DNA of 64,000 nt from Chitinophaga solisilvae (GTDB lineage Bacteria > Bacteroidota > Bacteroidia > Chitinophagales > Chitinophagaceae), in contig NZ_JAABOK010000005.1 in NCBI RefSeq assembly GCF_009928525.1, positions 372,692 to 436,691 of the forward strand, given 5' to 3'. Position 1 is the stretch's first letter, and each line of letters starts with the position of its first letter. The position numbers and the translations under genes are program-made. The notes under the pieces were generated by a model, which was not told the DNA's origin, did no database searches, and saw nothing but the letters and a program-made list of their open reading frames with translations. Positions 25,130-34,031 of this stretch are shown piece after piece.

Positions 25130-27049
25130 ATGAGATATAAGCTCCTTTGTATAATGATATTACTGGGCATATGCGGCGCCTGTAATAAGTACCTGGATGT
25201 AGTGCCGGATAATGTGCCTACTATCGACAATGCTTTCACGCTGCGTACTTCCGCCGAAAAATTTTTGTTCACCTGTTATTCCTATATGCCCGCCAACGGC
25301 AGTTTCAATGATAATGCCGCATTCAATACCGCGGATGAAGTATGGTACGATGACCCTATCCGTGATGTGGACCCTACTTTTTTCAACATCGCGCGCGGTC
25401 TGCAAAGCATGACCAGTCCGCTCGGTAACTTCTGGGGCGGAGCTTCCCGCGGTACAGCCCTGTTCACCGGGATACGCGACTGCAATACCTTCCTGGCCAA
25501 TATTCACAAGGTGCGGGAGCTGCGGGATTATGAAAGAGAGAGATGGATAGCAGAAGTGAAGTTCCTCAAAGCCTATTATCATTTCTTCCTGTTCCGCATC
25601 TATGGGCCTGTACCGCTGATTAAAGAAAATCTTGACATCTCCGCAGGGCCTGAAGAAGTACAGGTATACCGGGAGCCGGTAGACAGCTGTATTCATTACA
25701 TCGTGCAGCTGCTGAATGAGGCTGCTGCCAATGAACACCTGCCCGCCAGACTGGAAGGTACAGAGAATACAGAGCTGGGAAGAATTACCAGAGGCATTGT
25801 ACTGGCCCTGAAGGCCAAAGTGCTGGTAACCGCTGCCAGTCCGCTGTTCAACGGTAATCCTGATTATGCGCGTTTAACAGATAACAAGGGCCGGCAGTTA
25901 TTCCCCGCTGCCTACAATCCGGAGAAATGGGCCACCGCAGCACAGGCCTGCAAGGAAGCTATTGAATTCTGTCATAGCAACGGATATGCGCTGTATCATT
26001 TCCCCGGAAATTTTGGATATAAAGTAAATGACATCATACAACAGCAGCTGGATATACGCGCAGCGATGACAGACAAGCAGGCCAATACAGAAGTAATATG
26101 GGCCAATACCAACAGCATGGCCGATGATATGCAACGTTGGTGTATGCCGCTTATCGCGCAGGGCGCCAGTACTTCCGGTCCTAAAGGCATCATTTCTCCT
26201 ACCATGAAAATGGTGGAAATGTTCTACTCCAGAAATGGCGTTCCCATTACAGAAGACAGAACGTGGGACTACAGCCGGCGCATGGTGCTGAGAACAGCCA
26301 CCGACGCAGAAAAATTCTATATCAAAAGCGGGGAACAAACCGTGCAGCTGCATTTCGACAGGGAGCCGAGGTTCTACGCTGATGTGGCTTTTGACCGCGG
26401 TGTCTGGTTCGGCAACTGGATCAACAACTACAATACCGACAGCGCCCTGTATTTCGTAAAGGGAAGAGCCACGGAAATAGCCTCCCGCAAAGGTATCAGC
26501 AATTATTCCGTTACCGGATACTGGGTAAAAAAAACGGTGAACATAGAAAGCAGTGCGGCAACGGACGGTAACATCAAAAGCGGAATGGTTACCTATCCCT
26601 GGCCGGAGCTGCGGCTGGCAGACCTGTACCTGCTGTATGCAGAAGCGTTGAATGAACAATACGGATATGGAGCGGAAACCACGCGCTGGATCAACCTGGT
26701 ACGCGCCAGAGCCGGCATTCCTTCGGTGGAAGAAGCATGGACCAGCTTCTCCAAAAATCCGTCAAAATATACCACCAAAGAAGGGCTGCGGGAAATTATC
26801 CAGCAGGAACGGGCTATAGAACTGGCTTTCGAAGGACAGCGGTACTGGGATCTGAAGCGCTGGAAAACCGCACACATCGCGTTGAACAGTCCTGTTAAAG
26901 GCTGGGATATCACCCAGAACGCAGCGCCTTCCTACTACAAGGAAGTATTGCTCTTCAATCAGCGTTTCGGTATGCGCGATTACTTCTGGCCGATAGAAAA
27001 CGGAGAGATGATTATTAACAAAAACCTGGTACAGAATCCGGGCTGGTAA
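25130..27049 (+). CDS. SusD/RagB-family glycan-binding lipoprotein
   Basis: A 639-aa lipoprotein, larger than usual for the family, with the lipobox LLGICGAC near residue 18 and the CNKYLDVVPDN start typical of SusD proteins. The C-terminal half has IQQERAIELAFEGQRYWDLK and the closing NKNLVQNPGW. It lies 27 nt after susC and forms the binding lid of the transporter. Extra length is in the middle part and may carry additional glycan-contact loops. Confidence 0.95.
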   Translation: MRYKLLCIMILLGICGACNKYLDVVPDNVPTIDNAFTLRTSAEKFLFTCYSYMPANGSFNDNAAFNTADEVWYDDPIRDVDPTFFNIARGLQSMTSPLGNFWGGASRGTALFTGIRDCNTFLANIHKVRELRDYERERWIAEVKFLKAYYHFFLFRIYGPVPLIKENLDISAGPEEVQVYREPVDSCIHYIVQLLNEAAANEHLPARLEGTENTELGRITRGIVLALKAKVLVTAASPLFNGNPDYARLTDNKGRQLFPAAYNPEKWATAAQACKEAIEFCHSNGYALYHFPGNFGYKVNDIIQQQLDIRAAMTDKQANTEVIWANTNSMADDMQRWCMPLIAQGASTSGPKGIISPTMKMVEMFYSRNGVPITEDRTWDYSRRMVLRTATDAEKFYIKSGEQTVQLHFDREPRFYADVAFDRGVWFGNWINNYNTDSALYFVKGRATEIASRKGISNYSVTGYWVKKTVNIESSAATDGNIKSGMVTYPWPELRLADLYLLYAEALNEQYGYGAETTRWINLVRARAGIPSVEEAWTSFSKNPSKYTTKEGLREIIQQERAIELAFEGQRYWDLKRWKTAHIALNSPVKGWDITQNAAPSYYKEVLLFNQRFGMRDYFWPIENGEMIINKNLVQNPGW

Positions 27050-27068
27050 ATCTTTTAAATGAGTCGTC

Positions 27069-28301
27069 ATGAAAAATATCAAGTCTTTCTTATCCGGTTG
27101 CCTGCTCTCAGCGGTTGTGTTGTATGCCTGTAAATCTGACGTGATAGGGCCTGTATCAACAGATAAAACTCCGCCTAACCCGGTGATGCAGCCGGTAGCG
27201 GTAGGGCAGCCCGGTGCGGCGGAAATCTCCTATACGCTTCCCGACGATCAGCAGCTGTCTTATGTCCGTGCCGAATTTGTCATCAATGGTGTGAAGAAGG
27301 AAGCCAAATCCTCTTTCTATAAACGTTCCGTGCGGGTGGAAGGCTTTGGCGATACGCTGGAGCATACCGTCACGCTATACACGGTGAGCCGCAGCGAGGT
27401 GTCTTCCCTTCCCGTACAGGTGAAGGTAAAGCCGCTGCCGCCGGCTATCTGGAATGTACGTAACTCTATCAGGGCCGCCGAAGCCTTTGGCGGGCTGCAG
27501 GTGGAGTTCACGAATCCGGACAGGGGAAAGATAGTAGTGGGCACCCTGCTCTGGGATCCTGTACAGAAAGAGTGGCGGCTGATCAACAACTTCTACTTCG
27601 GGCTGGACAGCGGCCGGTTTACCGTCAGAGGACTCAGGCCGGTGAAGCAGTTGTTTGGCATCTTCATCAAAGACCGGTGGGATAACAGAAGCGACACGCT
27701 GAAGACCGAACTGACACCCATATACGAAGAACAGCTGGACCGCGAAAAGTTTGTGTCTATGCTGAAGAAAAAGGTACCCATACCACAGGTGCCGCCATTG
27801 CCGAAAACGCCCGGTGTAAAGGTACAGGAGCCCACCAATCTCAGTTCCTGGCCGATTGAAAATATGTGGAATGGCATTGTGGGCAACGAAGGGTATCATA
27901 CAACGGAGAATAAGGATGTGCCCATCTTTATTCCTATAGACCTGGGCGTAAAGGCGATGATCAGCCGGTACAAGATCTGGCAGCGGCAGTCAGATTATAT
28001 TTTCAACCACGGAAACCCGCATGAATGGGAGCTATGGGGCACCAATACCCCCAATGATGTGAACAGCTGGATAAAGCTGGATCATCAGGTGATGGAGAAG
28101 CCATCGGGGTTGCCGCTGGGGCAGAAAACCACAGAGGATGTGGATCTGGCAGCAGCAGGGCAGGAGTATGAATTGCCTGCCGGCACGCCGGCAGTCAGGT
28201 ATGTAGCCTGGAAACATATTGACAGCTGGGCAGCGCAGGGTGGTATTATCGGGCATCTGCATATCAGCGAAATCGCTTTCTGGGGACAAATTACACGTTA
28301 A
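27069..28301 (+). CDS. DUF4959/DUF5000-type surface lipoprotein
   Basis: This 410-aa lipoprotein (lipobox around LYAC, residue about 20) has an N-terminal fibronectin-like part (about 30-150), a middle domain and a C-terminal galactose-binding-like sandwich (about 260-410, with YKIWQRQSDYIFNHGNPHEW). The order fits the DUF4959-DUF5126-DUF5000 proteins that follow SusD in many Bacteroidota glycan loci, where they are thought to bind glycan at the surface; I recognise the arrangement but have not searched. It is 19 nt after susD and 6 nt before the next gene. Confidence 0.85.
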   Translation: MKNIKSFLSGCLLSAVVLYACKSDVIGPVSTDKTPPNPVMQPVAVGQPGAAEISYTLPDDQQLSYVRAEFVINGVKKEAKSSFYKRSVRVEGFGDTLEHTVTLYTVSRSEVSSLPVQVKVKPLPPAIWNVRNSIRAAEAFGGLQVEFTNPDRGKIVVGTLLWDPVQKEWRLINNFYFGLDSGRFTVRGLRPVKQLFGIFIKDRWDNRSDTLKTELTPIYEEQLDREKFVSMLKKKVPIPQVPPLPKTPGVKVQEPTNLSSWPIENMWNGIVGNEGYHTTENKDVPIFIPIDLGVKAMISRYKIWQRQSDYIFNHGNPHEWELWGTNTPNDVNSWIKLDHQVMEKPSGLPLGQKTTEDVDLAAAGQEYELPAGTPAVRYVAWKHIDSWAAQGGIIGHLHISEIAFWGQITR

Positions 28302-28307
28302 TCATTT

Positions 28308-29051
28308 ATGGCAGACATTATGAAACACATACGATATATCAGGGGGGCAGTCTGGCTGCTTGCAGTAGCAGCGGGCTTTGCAGCCTGTTCAAAGATGGAT
28401 GATACCTACCGGGATTTTCTGCAGGGAGGTGAAATTATTTACACCGGCAAAGTGGATTCACTGCGGGCCTATCCCGGCAGGAACCGTGTGCTGCTGGGCT
28501 GGGCGCTGGTATCGGACCCCAAGATCACCAGATGCCGTGTGTACTGGAACCAGGGGCACGATTCTTCCGAGATCGCAGTACGGCGTAGTGGTGGCGTGGA
28601 TCAGGTGCAGCTGCTGCTGGGGGGCATGGCTGAGAATACCTATACTTTCCAGGTATACACCTATGATAATGCCGGGCACTCTTCCGTGCGGGAAGAAACA
28701 ATCGCCAATGTTTACGGGGACGTTTATTTGTCCACCTTATCTAACCGGCCGGTGAGAAGTGCGAAGTATGATGCCGCTAAAAAGGAAGCAACTATCTGGT
28801 GGTATGGCGTAAACAACCAGGCGGTGAGTGTGGAAGTGAATTACATCAACACTGCCGGTGCGGCAGCTACCATCATTCAGGTGGCAGACAGTATCCCGGA
28901 TAATCCCCGCGATGCGCCGGAGTTCCGTGCCCGCCTGAAGTTGCCGGACTATAAAGCTGGCACTGCCTTCAGCTTCAGAACGGCTTATAAGCCTGTGAAG
29001 TTCGCCATAGATACTTTTTATACGGCTTATGAAACACAGGGAATACAGTGA
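28308..29051 (+). CDS. DUF4998-type surface lipoprotein
   Basis: A 247-aa protein with a signal peptide and lipobox (FAAC, residue about 27) and a two-domain beta-sandwich body that resembles DUF4998 proteins (YRDFLQGGEIIYTGKVDSLR is a typical opening). These accompany SusCD and DUF4959/5000 proteins and probably bind glycan. An alternative start at 28320 would give a more standard signal peptide (MKHIRYIRG). Its stop codon is close to the following GH88/105 gene, whose true start is downstream. Confidence 0.82.
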   Translation: MADIMKHIRYIRGAVWLLAVAAGFAACSKMDDTYRDFLQGGEIIYTGKVDSLRAYPGRNRVLLGWALVSDPKITRCRVYWNQGHDSSEIAVRRSGGVDQVQLLLGGMAENTYTFQVYTYDNAGHSSVREETIANVYGDVYLSTLSNRPVRSAKYDAAKKEATIWWYGVNNQAVSVEVNYINTAGAAATIIQVADSIPDNPRDAPEFRARLKLPDYKAGTAFSFRTAYKPVKFAIDTFYTAYETQGIQ

Positions 29052-29098
29052 ATGGTATTACGCCGTATTTTACGCATGTCAATCAAAATGTCCACTAT

Positions 29099-30235
29099 AT
29101 GAAACGTTTGGTAATCGGGCTGTTGTCTGGTGTGATGATGACTTCCATCGCAGCCCATGCTCAGCACAAGTTTAAGAAATCGGATCTGACGAAGTTTCCG
29201 GCGGGATGCTCTCCGAAAGAGGTTGGTCAGCGGGTGGCAGCGCGCTTTATAGCATCGCCGCATCCTAATTTCGGGCGGCCGGGGCTGCCGTCGCGCATCA
29301 CGTATCCGGAAGTATGTACCTGGTATGGAGCCCTTACTTTTGCCCGGGAAAGCGGTAACAAGGGATTGACTACGGACCTGGCTAAACGCTTTGAGCCGTT
29401 TTTTACCACGGAGGCTTCCCTGGTGCCGCAGCCGGACCATGTAGATCATACCGTGTTCGGCGCTATACCGCTGGAATTGTATATGCAGACTAAAAAGCCG
29501 GAGTACCTGGAGATGGGGAAAAGGTTTGCAGACAAGCAGTGGGGGACGCCGGAAGGACCGCATGTAAAGCCGGCATCGCACGAGTTTGCCGCCAAAGGAC
29601 TTACGTGGCAGACGCGTATGTGGATAGATGACATGTTCATGATTACCGCAGTACAATCGCAGGCATACCGTGCTACCGGCGATCAGCAGTACATTGACCG
29701 TGCTGCTAAGGAGATGGTGGTGTACCTGGATTCCCTGCAGCAGCCCAACGGCTTGTTTTATCATGCACCGGATGTGCCTTTTTTCTGGGGGCGTGGCGAC
29801 GGCTGGATGGCGGCAGGTATGAGCGAGTTGTTACGTTCGCTGCCGGCGAATAATCCTGACCGTGCACGTATCATGCAGGGCTATACGAAAATGATGGCTT
29901 CACTGCTGAAGTATCAGGCAGCAGACGGCATGTGGCGGCAGCTTATCGATGATCCTGCATCGTGGCCGGAAACGTCTTCCACTGGTATGTTTGCCTTCGC
30001 GATGATTACCGGTGTAAAGCAGGGCTGGCTGGATGCGGATACGTACGGGCCTGCAGCCCGCAAGGCCTGGCTGGCGCTGATCGGGCATCTGGATGATAAT
30101 GCGGATATGCGGGAAGTATGCGAGGGGACAAATAAGAAGAACAACCGCCAGTACTACCTGGACCGCGGCCGTATTACCGGCGATATGCACGGGCAGGCGC
30201 CGGTGCTGTGGTGTGCTACAGCGTTGTTGCGTTAA
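29099..30235 (+). CDS. Glycoside hydrolase family 88/105, unsaturated glycuronyl hydrolase
   Basis: The enzyme removes the 4,5-unsaturated uronic acid left at the non-reducing end by polysaccharide lyases. The 378-aa protein has a signal peptide (residues 1-23, ending AHAQ), the (alpha/alpha)6 pattern, the WIDDMFM block with the catalytic Asp, FFWGRGDGWMAAGMSELL, and the C-terminal DMHGQAPVLWCATALLR. This fits GH105 (rhamnogalacturonyl hydrolase) slightly better than GH88, but the split cannot be made by eye. No lyase is encoded nearby, so the locus relies on lyases elsewhere. ATG 29099 is chosen because it starts the signal peptide; an upstream in-frame ATG at 29048 overlaps the previous gene. 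Confidence 0.9.
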   Translation: MKRLVIGLLSGVMMTSIAAHAQHKFKKSDLTKFPAGCSPKEVGQRVAARFIASPHPNFGRPGLPSRITYPEVCTWYGALTFARESGNKGLTTDLAKRFEPFFTTEASLVPQPDHVDHTVFGAIPLELYMQTKKPEYLEMGKRFADKQWGTPEGPHVKPASHEFAAKGLTWQTRMWIDDMFMITAVQSQAYRATGDQQYIDRAAKEMVVYLDSLQQPNGLFYHAPDVPFFWGRGDGWMAAGMSELLRSLPANNPDRARIMQGYTKMMASLLKYQAADGMWRQLIDDPASWPETSSTGMFAFAMITGVKQGWLDADTYGPAARKAWLALIGHLDDNADMREVCEGTNKKNNRQYYLDRGRITGDMHGQAPVLWCATALLR

Positions 30236-30256
30236 GGTGATATCAATTTTTTTCTG

Positions 30257-30288
30257 GCGGAGATCAGTAATCTGGTCTCCGCTTTTTT
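30257..30288 (+). terminator. Rho-independent terminator of the second SusCD locus
   Basis: GCGGAGATCAG and CTGGTCTCCGC (30257-30267 and 30272-30282) form an 11-bp stem with one G-T pair and a TAAT loop, followed by six T residues. It lies 21 nt after the GH88/105 stop. Confidence 0.9.
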
Positions 30289-30435
30289 ATGCATTCCGAT
30301 GTAGTGTTCTGTTGTAAGTGTTGTTAGTAAAGGGTTTTAGCGGATTTTTGTATAGCAAACGTCTGCAAATAATTAACAACTGCATAGGTATTCTTCAGCA
30401 GCGTAAGTTGTAAATTGTTGTGAAATTAACCCCCT

Positions 30436-31092
30436 GTGAATGTGACAAGTGACCCCGCGTATGAAGACGCTTTACGGCAGTATGTCAGCAATAATGATGT
30501 ACACCATATCTTAACAAAGTATAACGTAACCCTGAAGGAACTGATCGATTTATGTGGTGGTATTCAGCCCGGCACCACCGGACTCCGGGTGGAGATACTT
30601 TCTTCTCATGAAGCAGATATTATTCATGTTAAAATATTTACGGACAGTTACGATCTGGTAAGGTCCATTGATTTTGGATACAAGACAATACTGAATCGTC
30701 ATATGCATGTATATCAGCAAAAGAAAGGCATTGCCACCAACCTGTTAATCACACAGATAAAAACTGCGAAAAAGCATTTGTTCAGAAAGCTGAATGCAGT
30801 TGCCAGTGCGCCGGATGAGTATGAAGATGTTAAATGGGCCGGCTATTATTGTTGGGGCCGGTTAGGTTATGTAATGGTCGCTGCGGATAGTTCCGATTTC
30901 AATCTGTGGATGAAAAGCAGGAACCGGAAAGAAAAGACATTAGAGGAATTGCTGGCTACTGAGGAGGGGCGGGAATTCTGGCGTATAAATGGATACAGTT
31001 GGACAGGAGAGTTTTACCTGGATGATAATGGAGAATCTTTACGTATTCTGGGGGCCTATTTAAAAAGTAAGGAGAAGAGTATAACGTTTTAA
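30436..31092 (+). CDS. Unknown protein, possibly GNAT-like fold (218 aa)
   Basis: I do not recognise a named family. The frame opens with GTG at 30436. The middle part has GIATNLLITQIKTAKKHLFR, which resembles the acetyl-CoA-binding motif A of GNAT acetyltransferases (GxG/A followed by a helix), and the C-terminal part (GRLGYVMVAADSSDFNLWM, then TEEGREFWRINGYSWTGEF) looks like a conserved acidic region. No signal peptide, so cytoplasmic. It is isolated: a terminator lies upstream and a long gene-poor stretch downstream. Acetyltransferase activity is a suggestion only. Confidence 0.75.
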   Translation: MNVTSDPAYEDALRQYVSNNDVHHILTKYNVTLKELIDLCGGIQPGTTGLRVEILSSHEADIIHVKIFTDSYDLVRSIDFGYKTILNRHMHVYQQKKGIATNLLITQIKTAKKHLFRKLNAVASAPDEYEDVKWAGYYCWGRLGYVMVAADSSDFNLWMKSRNRKEKTLEELLATEEGREFWRINGYSWTGEFYLDDNGESLRILGAYLKSKEKSITF

Positions 31093-31289
31093 AGGCAATT
31101 ATGGCGGGGAGAAGAAAATAAAAGTTTCTTTACCGCGCTGAGACTTTTATCTTTATTTTCAGATACGAATTGTGTGTATTCAGGAAATATTCTTTCTACA
31201 GCTCTGAAGCCTCCGTCCAGATACAGGGAGAAAGCCAGCAGCATATCATTTTTAATTATTCTTTGCTGATATGAATTATTATTTTCCAT
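31089..31289 (-). CDS. Small hypothetical protein (66 aa), doubtful
   Basis: A short frame convergent with, and overlapping by 4 nt, the end of the preceding gene. The translation (AFSLYLDGGFRAVERIFPEY in the middle) is not of unusual composition. A full -7 match TAAATTTG lies at 31302-31295 on the minus strand, 5 nt before the ATG, which would make the mRNA leaderless. Against it: the frame also covers the likely terminator hairpin of the opposite gene, and no family is recognised. Confidence 0.35.
   Translation of the reverse strand: MENNNSYQQRIIKNDMLLAFSLYLDGGFRAVERIFPEYTQFVSENKDKSLSAVKKLLFSSPRHNCL
31118..31150 (+). terminator. Possible terminator after the 218-aa gene
   Basis: ATAAAAGT (31118-31125) and ACTTTTAT (31143-31150) form a perfect 8-bp stem with a 17-nt loop, followed by the T-rich CTTTATTTTC. 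It lies 26 nt after the stop codon of the gene at 30436. Confidence 0.4.
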
Positions 31290-32322
31290 GTTAACAAATT
31301 TAGGAAAAATAATCTATTTTGTCCTGACAATTATAAATAGGCTATGAATTCCCCTGGGTTCTGAAAACCCTGATTTATATACTTAATTATTGTAAATTGT
31401 CATGCCGTGTAAAACCCTTACCTGCTTATGTCAAGGAGTTGTATACCCGAATCAGCGATAGTATTGCATTGTTGCCTGGCGGTTACTCAGCCTCAACCGG
31501 CCGGAAAGATGTATTTACCGGCGCAATACCATACTGTTTCCGTTGCCGGCAGGTGCAGGGAAACGGTGCAGCAGGTGGTAGCCAACCGGACGATAAAAGC
31601 GGTTCAAGAAAAGGATACAATTTTGTACCGCCGTTTTTTGAGAAAGAAAAATGATGATGTATTACTGAAAGTGAACAACCCCGTTTCCTGTAAGGATGCT
31701 ACGAAAGGCAGGAATACCAACATGATCGGGCAGTATTTGGGAAGTAACGGATGTATGGCAGCCTTGCCTTGTTACAGCCGGCCGGTCGCAGTGTATACGG
31801 TGAAGCATATACGTAATTTTGTCACAGGACTGATAGGCGCCACGGTACTTACGGGTAGAGAGGTGATTACTGGAAACAGTATCCGGAAAAGTATCGTGCC
31901 GGAGGAAGAAGCTGCCGGCAGCTAGATCGCACGCGTTGGAAAAGGAAATCATGCTGTCACCGGAAAGATAAGGCTGGCAGGTGTTTAAGCAGTTTAATGA
32001 AACCGGTCATGATCCCGGTTTAAAACGTTTTCAGAAAGTTGGGTGAGTTATTCTGGTGGTCCGGAAGCAGCACTGAGTTCGCTGTTTTATACGGAAATTA
32101 ATTGTCTGTTCCCCCACATATTCTCTCCTTTCTGAGCTATACGTTTCTTAATACGTATATAATAATTTATAATTATAATTAATGCGAATTAAATTGTTAA
32201 ATAATAATATTTGTTACTAATTTATACGGCTGAATGGAAGGCCATTGTACTTGGGAAACCTGGCTTTTTTTCTTGGCCATATAAATTGTATTCCACGGTA
32301 TGATTTATATAAAAGAAGAGAT
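31290..32322. other. Gene-poor region of about 1 kb
   Basis: No convincing gene is seen. Overlapping short frames at 31397-31654 and 31428-31925 (+) have unnatural amino-acid composition and no recognisable motif. The last 150 nt before the sigma gene are very AT-rich (TATAATAATTTATAATTATA around 32155-32175) and probably contain the promoter of the ECF sigma gene; no exact TTTG-N19-TAnnTTTG pair was found. Confidence 0.5.
31428..31925 (+). CDS. Doubtful open frame (165 aa)
   Basis: This is the longest frame in the gene-poor stretch. The product is rich in Arg, Cys, Val and Thr without a predicted domain, signal peptide or repeat, and it overlaps another frame of 85 codons. It may be a remnant of a lost gene or noise. 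It is listed so that the stretch is not left unexplained. Confidence 0.2.
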   Translation: MSRSCIPESAIVLHCCLAVTQPQPAGKMYLPAQYHTVSVAGRCRETVQQVVANRTIKAVQEKDTILYRRFLRKKNDDVLLKVNNPVSCKDATKGRNTNMIGQYLGSNGCMAALPCYSRPVAVYTVKHIRNFVTGLIGATVLTGREVITGNSIRKSIVPEEEAAGS

Positions 32323-32922
32323 ATGAATAAAACAGATGCCGAATTGGTTTTACTGCTGCAAACCAGCGACGTGAGCGCCTTTGACAGCTTGTATTGGAAG
32401 TATCATCAGGCCGTGTACCGCAACATTCTCAAATTTGTGAAAGATGGAGCAGCAGCGGAAGACATTTTACAGGAAGTATTTGCCAGGTTATGGGAGAAGC
32501 GGATGGAGATACAGGCCACACAATCAGTGGGTGGGTGGCTTTTTGTCATCAGCTTTAACCTGTCCGTGAATTATGTCCGCAAGAAACTGCGGGAACAGGC
32601 CCTCCATAAGAATCTCTTTAACCTGGATGCAGAGGATCAGCTGGTGCTCGACAGGAAGAATATGGATGAAGAGCAGTATAACCTGCTGGAACAGGCTATT
32701 GCGCAGTTATCTCCGAAGAAAAGAACAATTGTGACCCGTTGTAAGCTTGAAGGCAAAACGTATGATGAAGTAGCCAGCGAATTGAATATCTCAAGAAATA
32801 CCGTTAAAGAACATTTATCAGCTGCCATGATAAAGCTGAACGACTATATGCTGCGTAACGGGGATCGCAGATATATCATTATACTACTTATTTATTTCAG
32901 CTATCTCAATTCATCGAATTAA
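32323..32922 (+). CDS. ECF RNA polymerase sigma factor
   Basis: A 199-aa ECF factor with region 2 (about residues 18-85; FDSLYWKYHQAVYRNILKFV and DILQEVFARLWEKR) and region 4 (about 125-175; LSPKKRTIVTRCKLEGKTYD and a helix-turn-helix ending NTVKEHLSAAMIKLN). The short hydrophobic tail (IIILLIYFSYL) is common in this Bacteroidota subgroup. Followed 104 nt later by FecR and then SusC with STN, it should be the dedicated switch of the third SusCD locus. ATG 32323 is used; an in-frame start at 32245 adds 26 residues unlike the family. Confidence 0.94.
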   Translation: MNKTDAELVLLLQTSDVSAFDSLYWKYHQAVYRNILKFVKDGAAAEDILQEVFARLWEKRMEIQATQSVGGWLFVISFNLSVNYVRKKLREQALHKNLFNLDAEDQLVLDRKNMDEEQYNLLEQAIAQLSPKKRTIVTRCKLEGKTYDEVASELNISRNTVKEHLSAAMIKLNDYMLRNGDRRYIIILLIYFSYLNSSN

Positions 32923-33026
32923 TTCTGACGATTAATTGTATTAGTATTAAATAAATATGTTTTTTTTTAAGCAAAGACCCCCCCATTATTTATCAACCGG
33001 TGTATTTACATTAAACAGACACGATA

Positions 33027-34031
33027 GTGTACAACAGAAAGGAATACCTCAGACAACTGCTACATACTGATAACTGGTCTGCCGAACAGCAGGAATGGAT
33101 GCTACAGTACCTGGAAGAGAACGATCTGTCTGACCTGGAAGCGGTAGCAAAAGAATATTATCAGGCAGAAGCCCCTGACGTAAAGAATTTGCTGGATGAA
33201 CGCTTGTCTGTCCAATTGCTGAAGAAAATCCATCAGCGTGCCGGCATTACGAAGAAACCATTTACCGGTATCTTCTCGCTGTACCGCCGCAAAATAGCTG
33301 TAGCGGCAGCAGCAGTGCTCATAGCGGGCGCCTCCTGGTATCTGGTGGCAAAGCAACAGGTGAAGCAACTGGTGATGAACAGTGGAAATGAAAGGAAAAC
33401 ATTGACATTACCGGATGGCTCCCTCGTATTCCTGGAGAAAGGCTCCAGCATTACCTATCCCGAAAATTTCGGGAAAAGCGGAAGAGAACTCAGTCTGAAC
33501 GGAGAAGCCTTTTTCGAGGTAAGCCATAAAGCCCGCCATCCGTTTGTAATTTCTTCTGCACTGATCAGCACTACAGTACTGGGTACTTCTTTCAATATGG
33601 AAGCACGCAGCGGTCACACAGCCCGGGTAACTGTAGTCTCAGGAATGGTGCAGGTAAATGCCCGCGATGGAGATGCCGGCAAAAATCAGCTGGTACTGAA
33701 AGCCAACAAAAGCGCCGTTTATCACCCGGCCTCGAAAGCCCTGGTACTCTATGATGCTACTGATGATGCGCGGTTCTTCTCCCAGAAGAGAAATGGAAAG
33801 TTCATTTACAAAGGATCACCGTTAGTACAGGTCCTGAATGATCTGCAGCGTTTTTACAATATCCCTGTAAAAGCCGCCGGCAGCCTCAGTAACTGCAGCT
33901 TCTACGGAGATTTTAATACTGCTGACGATCTGCAGCAGGCGCTGACTTTAATTGCCGTAACCTTAAATGCCAGAATAAACAGGGACAATAACGGGAACGG
34001 ATACACGATAGAAGGTGGAAATTGCCAATAA
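33027..34031 (+). CDS. FecR-family anti-sigma factor
   Basis: A 334-aa inner-membrane protein opening with GTG. It has a cytoplasmic N-terminal segment (about 1-88), one membrane helix (about 90-108; IAVAAAAVLIAGASWYLV), a periplasmic FecR domain (about 120-215; GEAFFEVSHKARHPFVI) and a DUF4974-like C-terminal domain (about 255-334; SPLVQVLNDLQRFYNIPV). It links the STN domain of the SusC protein at 34425 to the ECF factor at 32323. Confidence 0.94.
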   Translation: MYNRKEYLRQLLHTDNWSAEQQEWMLQYLEENDLSDLEAVAKEYYQAEAPDVKNLLDERLSVQLLKKIHQRAGITKKPFTGIFSLYRRKIAVAAAAVLIAGASWYLVAKQQVKQLVMNSGNERKTLTLPDGSLVFLEKGSSITYPENFGKSGRELSLNGEAFFEVSHKARHPFVISSALISTTVLGTSFNMEARSGHTARVTVVSGMVQVNARDGDAGKNQLVLKANKSAVYHPASKALVLYDATDDARFFSQKRNGKFIYKGSPLVQVLNDLQRFYNIPVKAAGSLSNCSFYGDFNTADDLQQALTLIAVTLNARINRDNNGNGYTIEGGNCQ

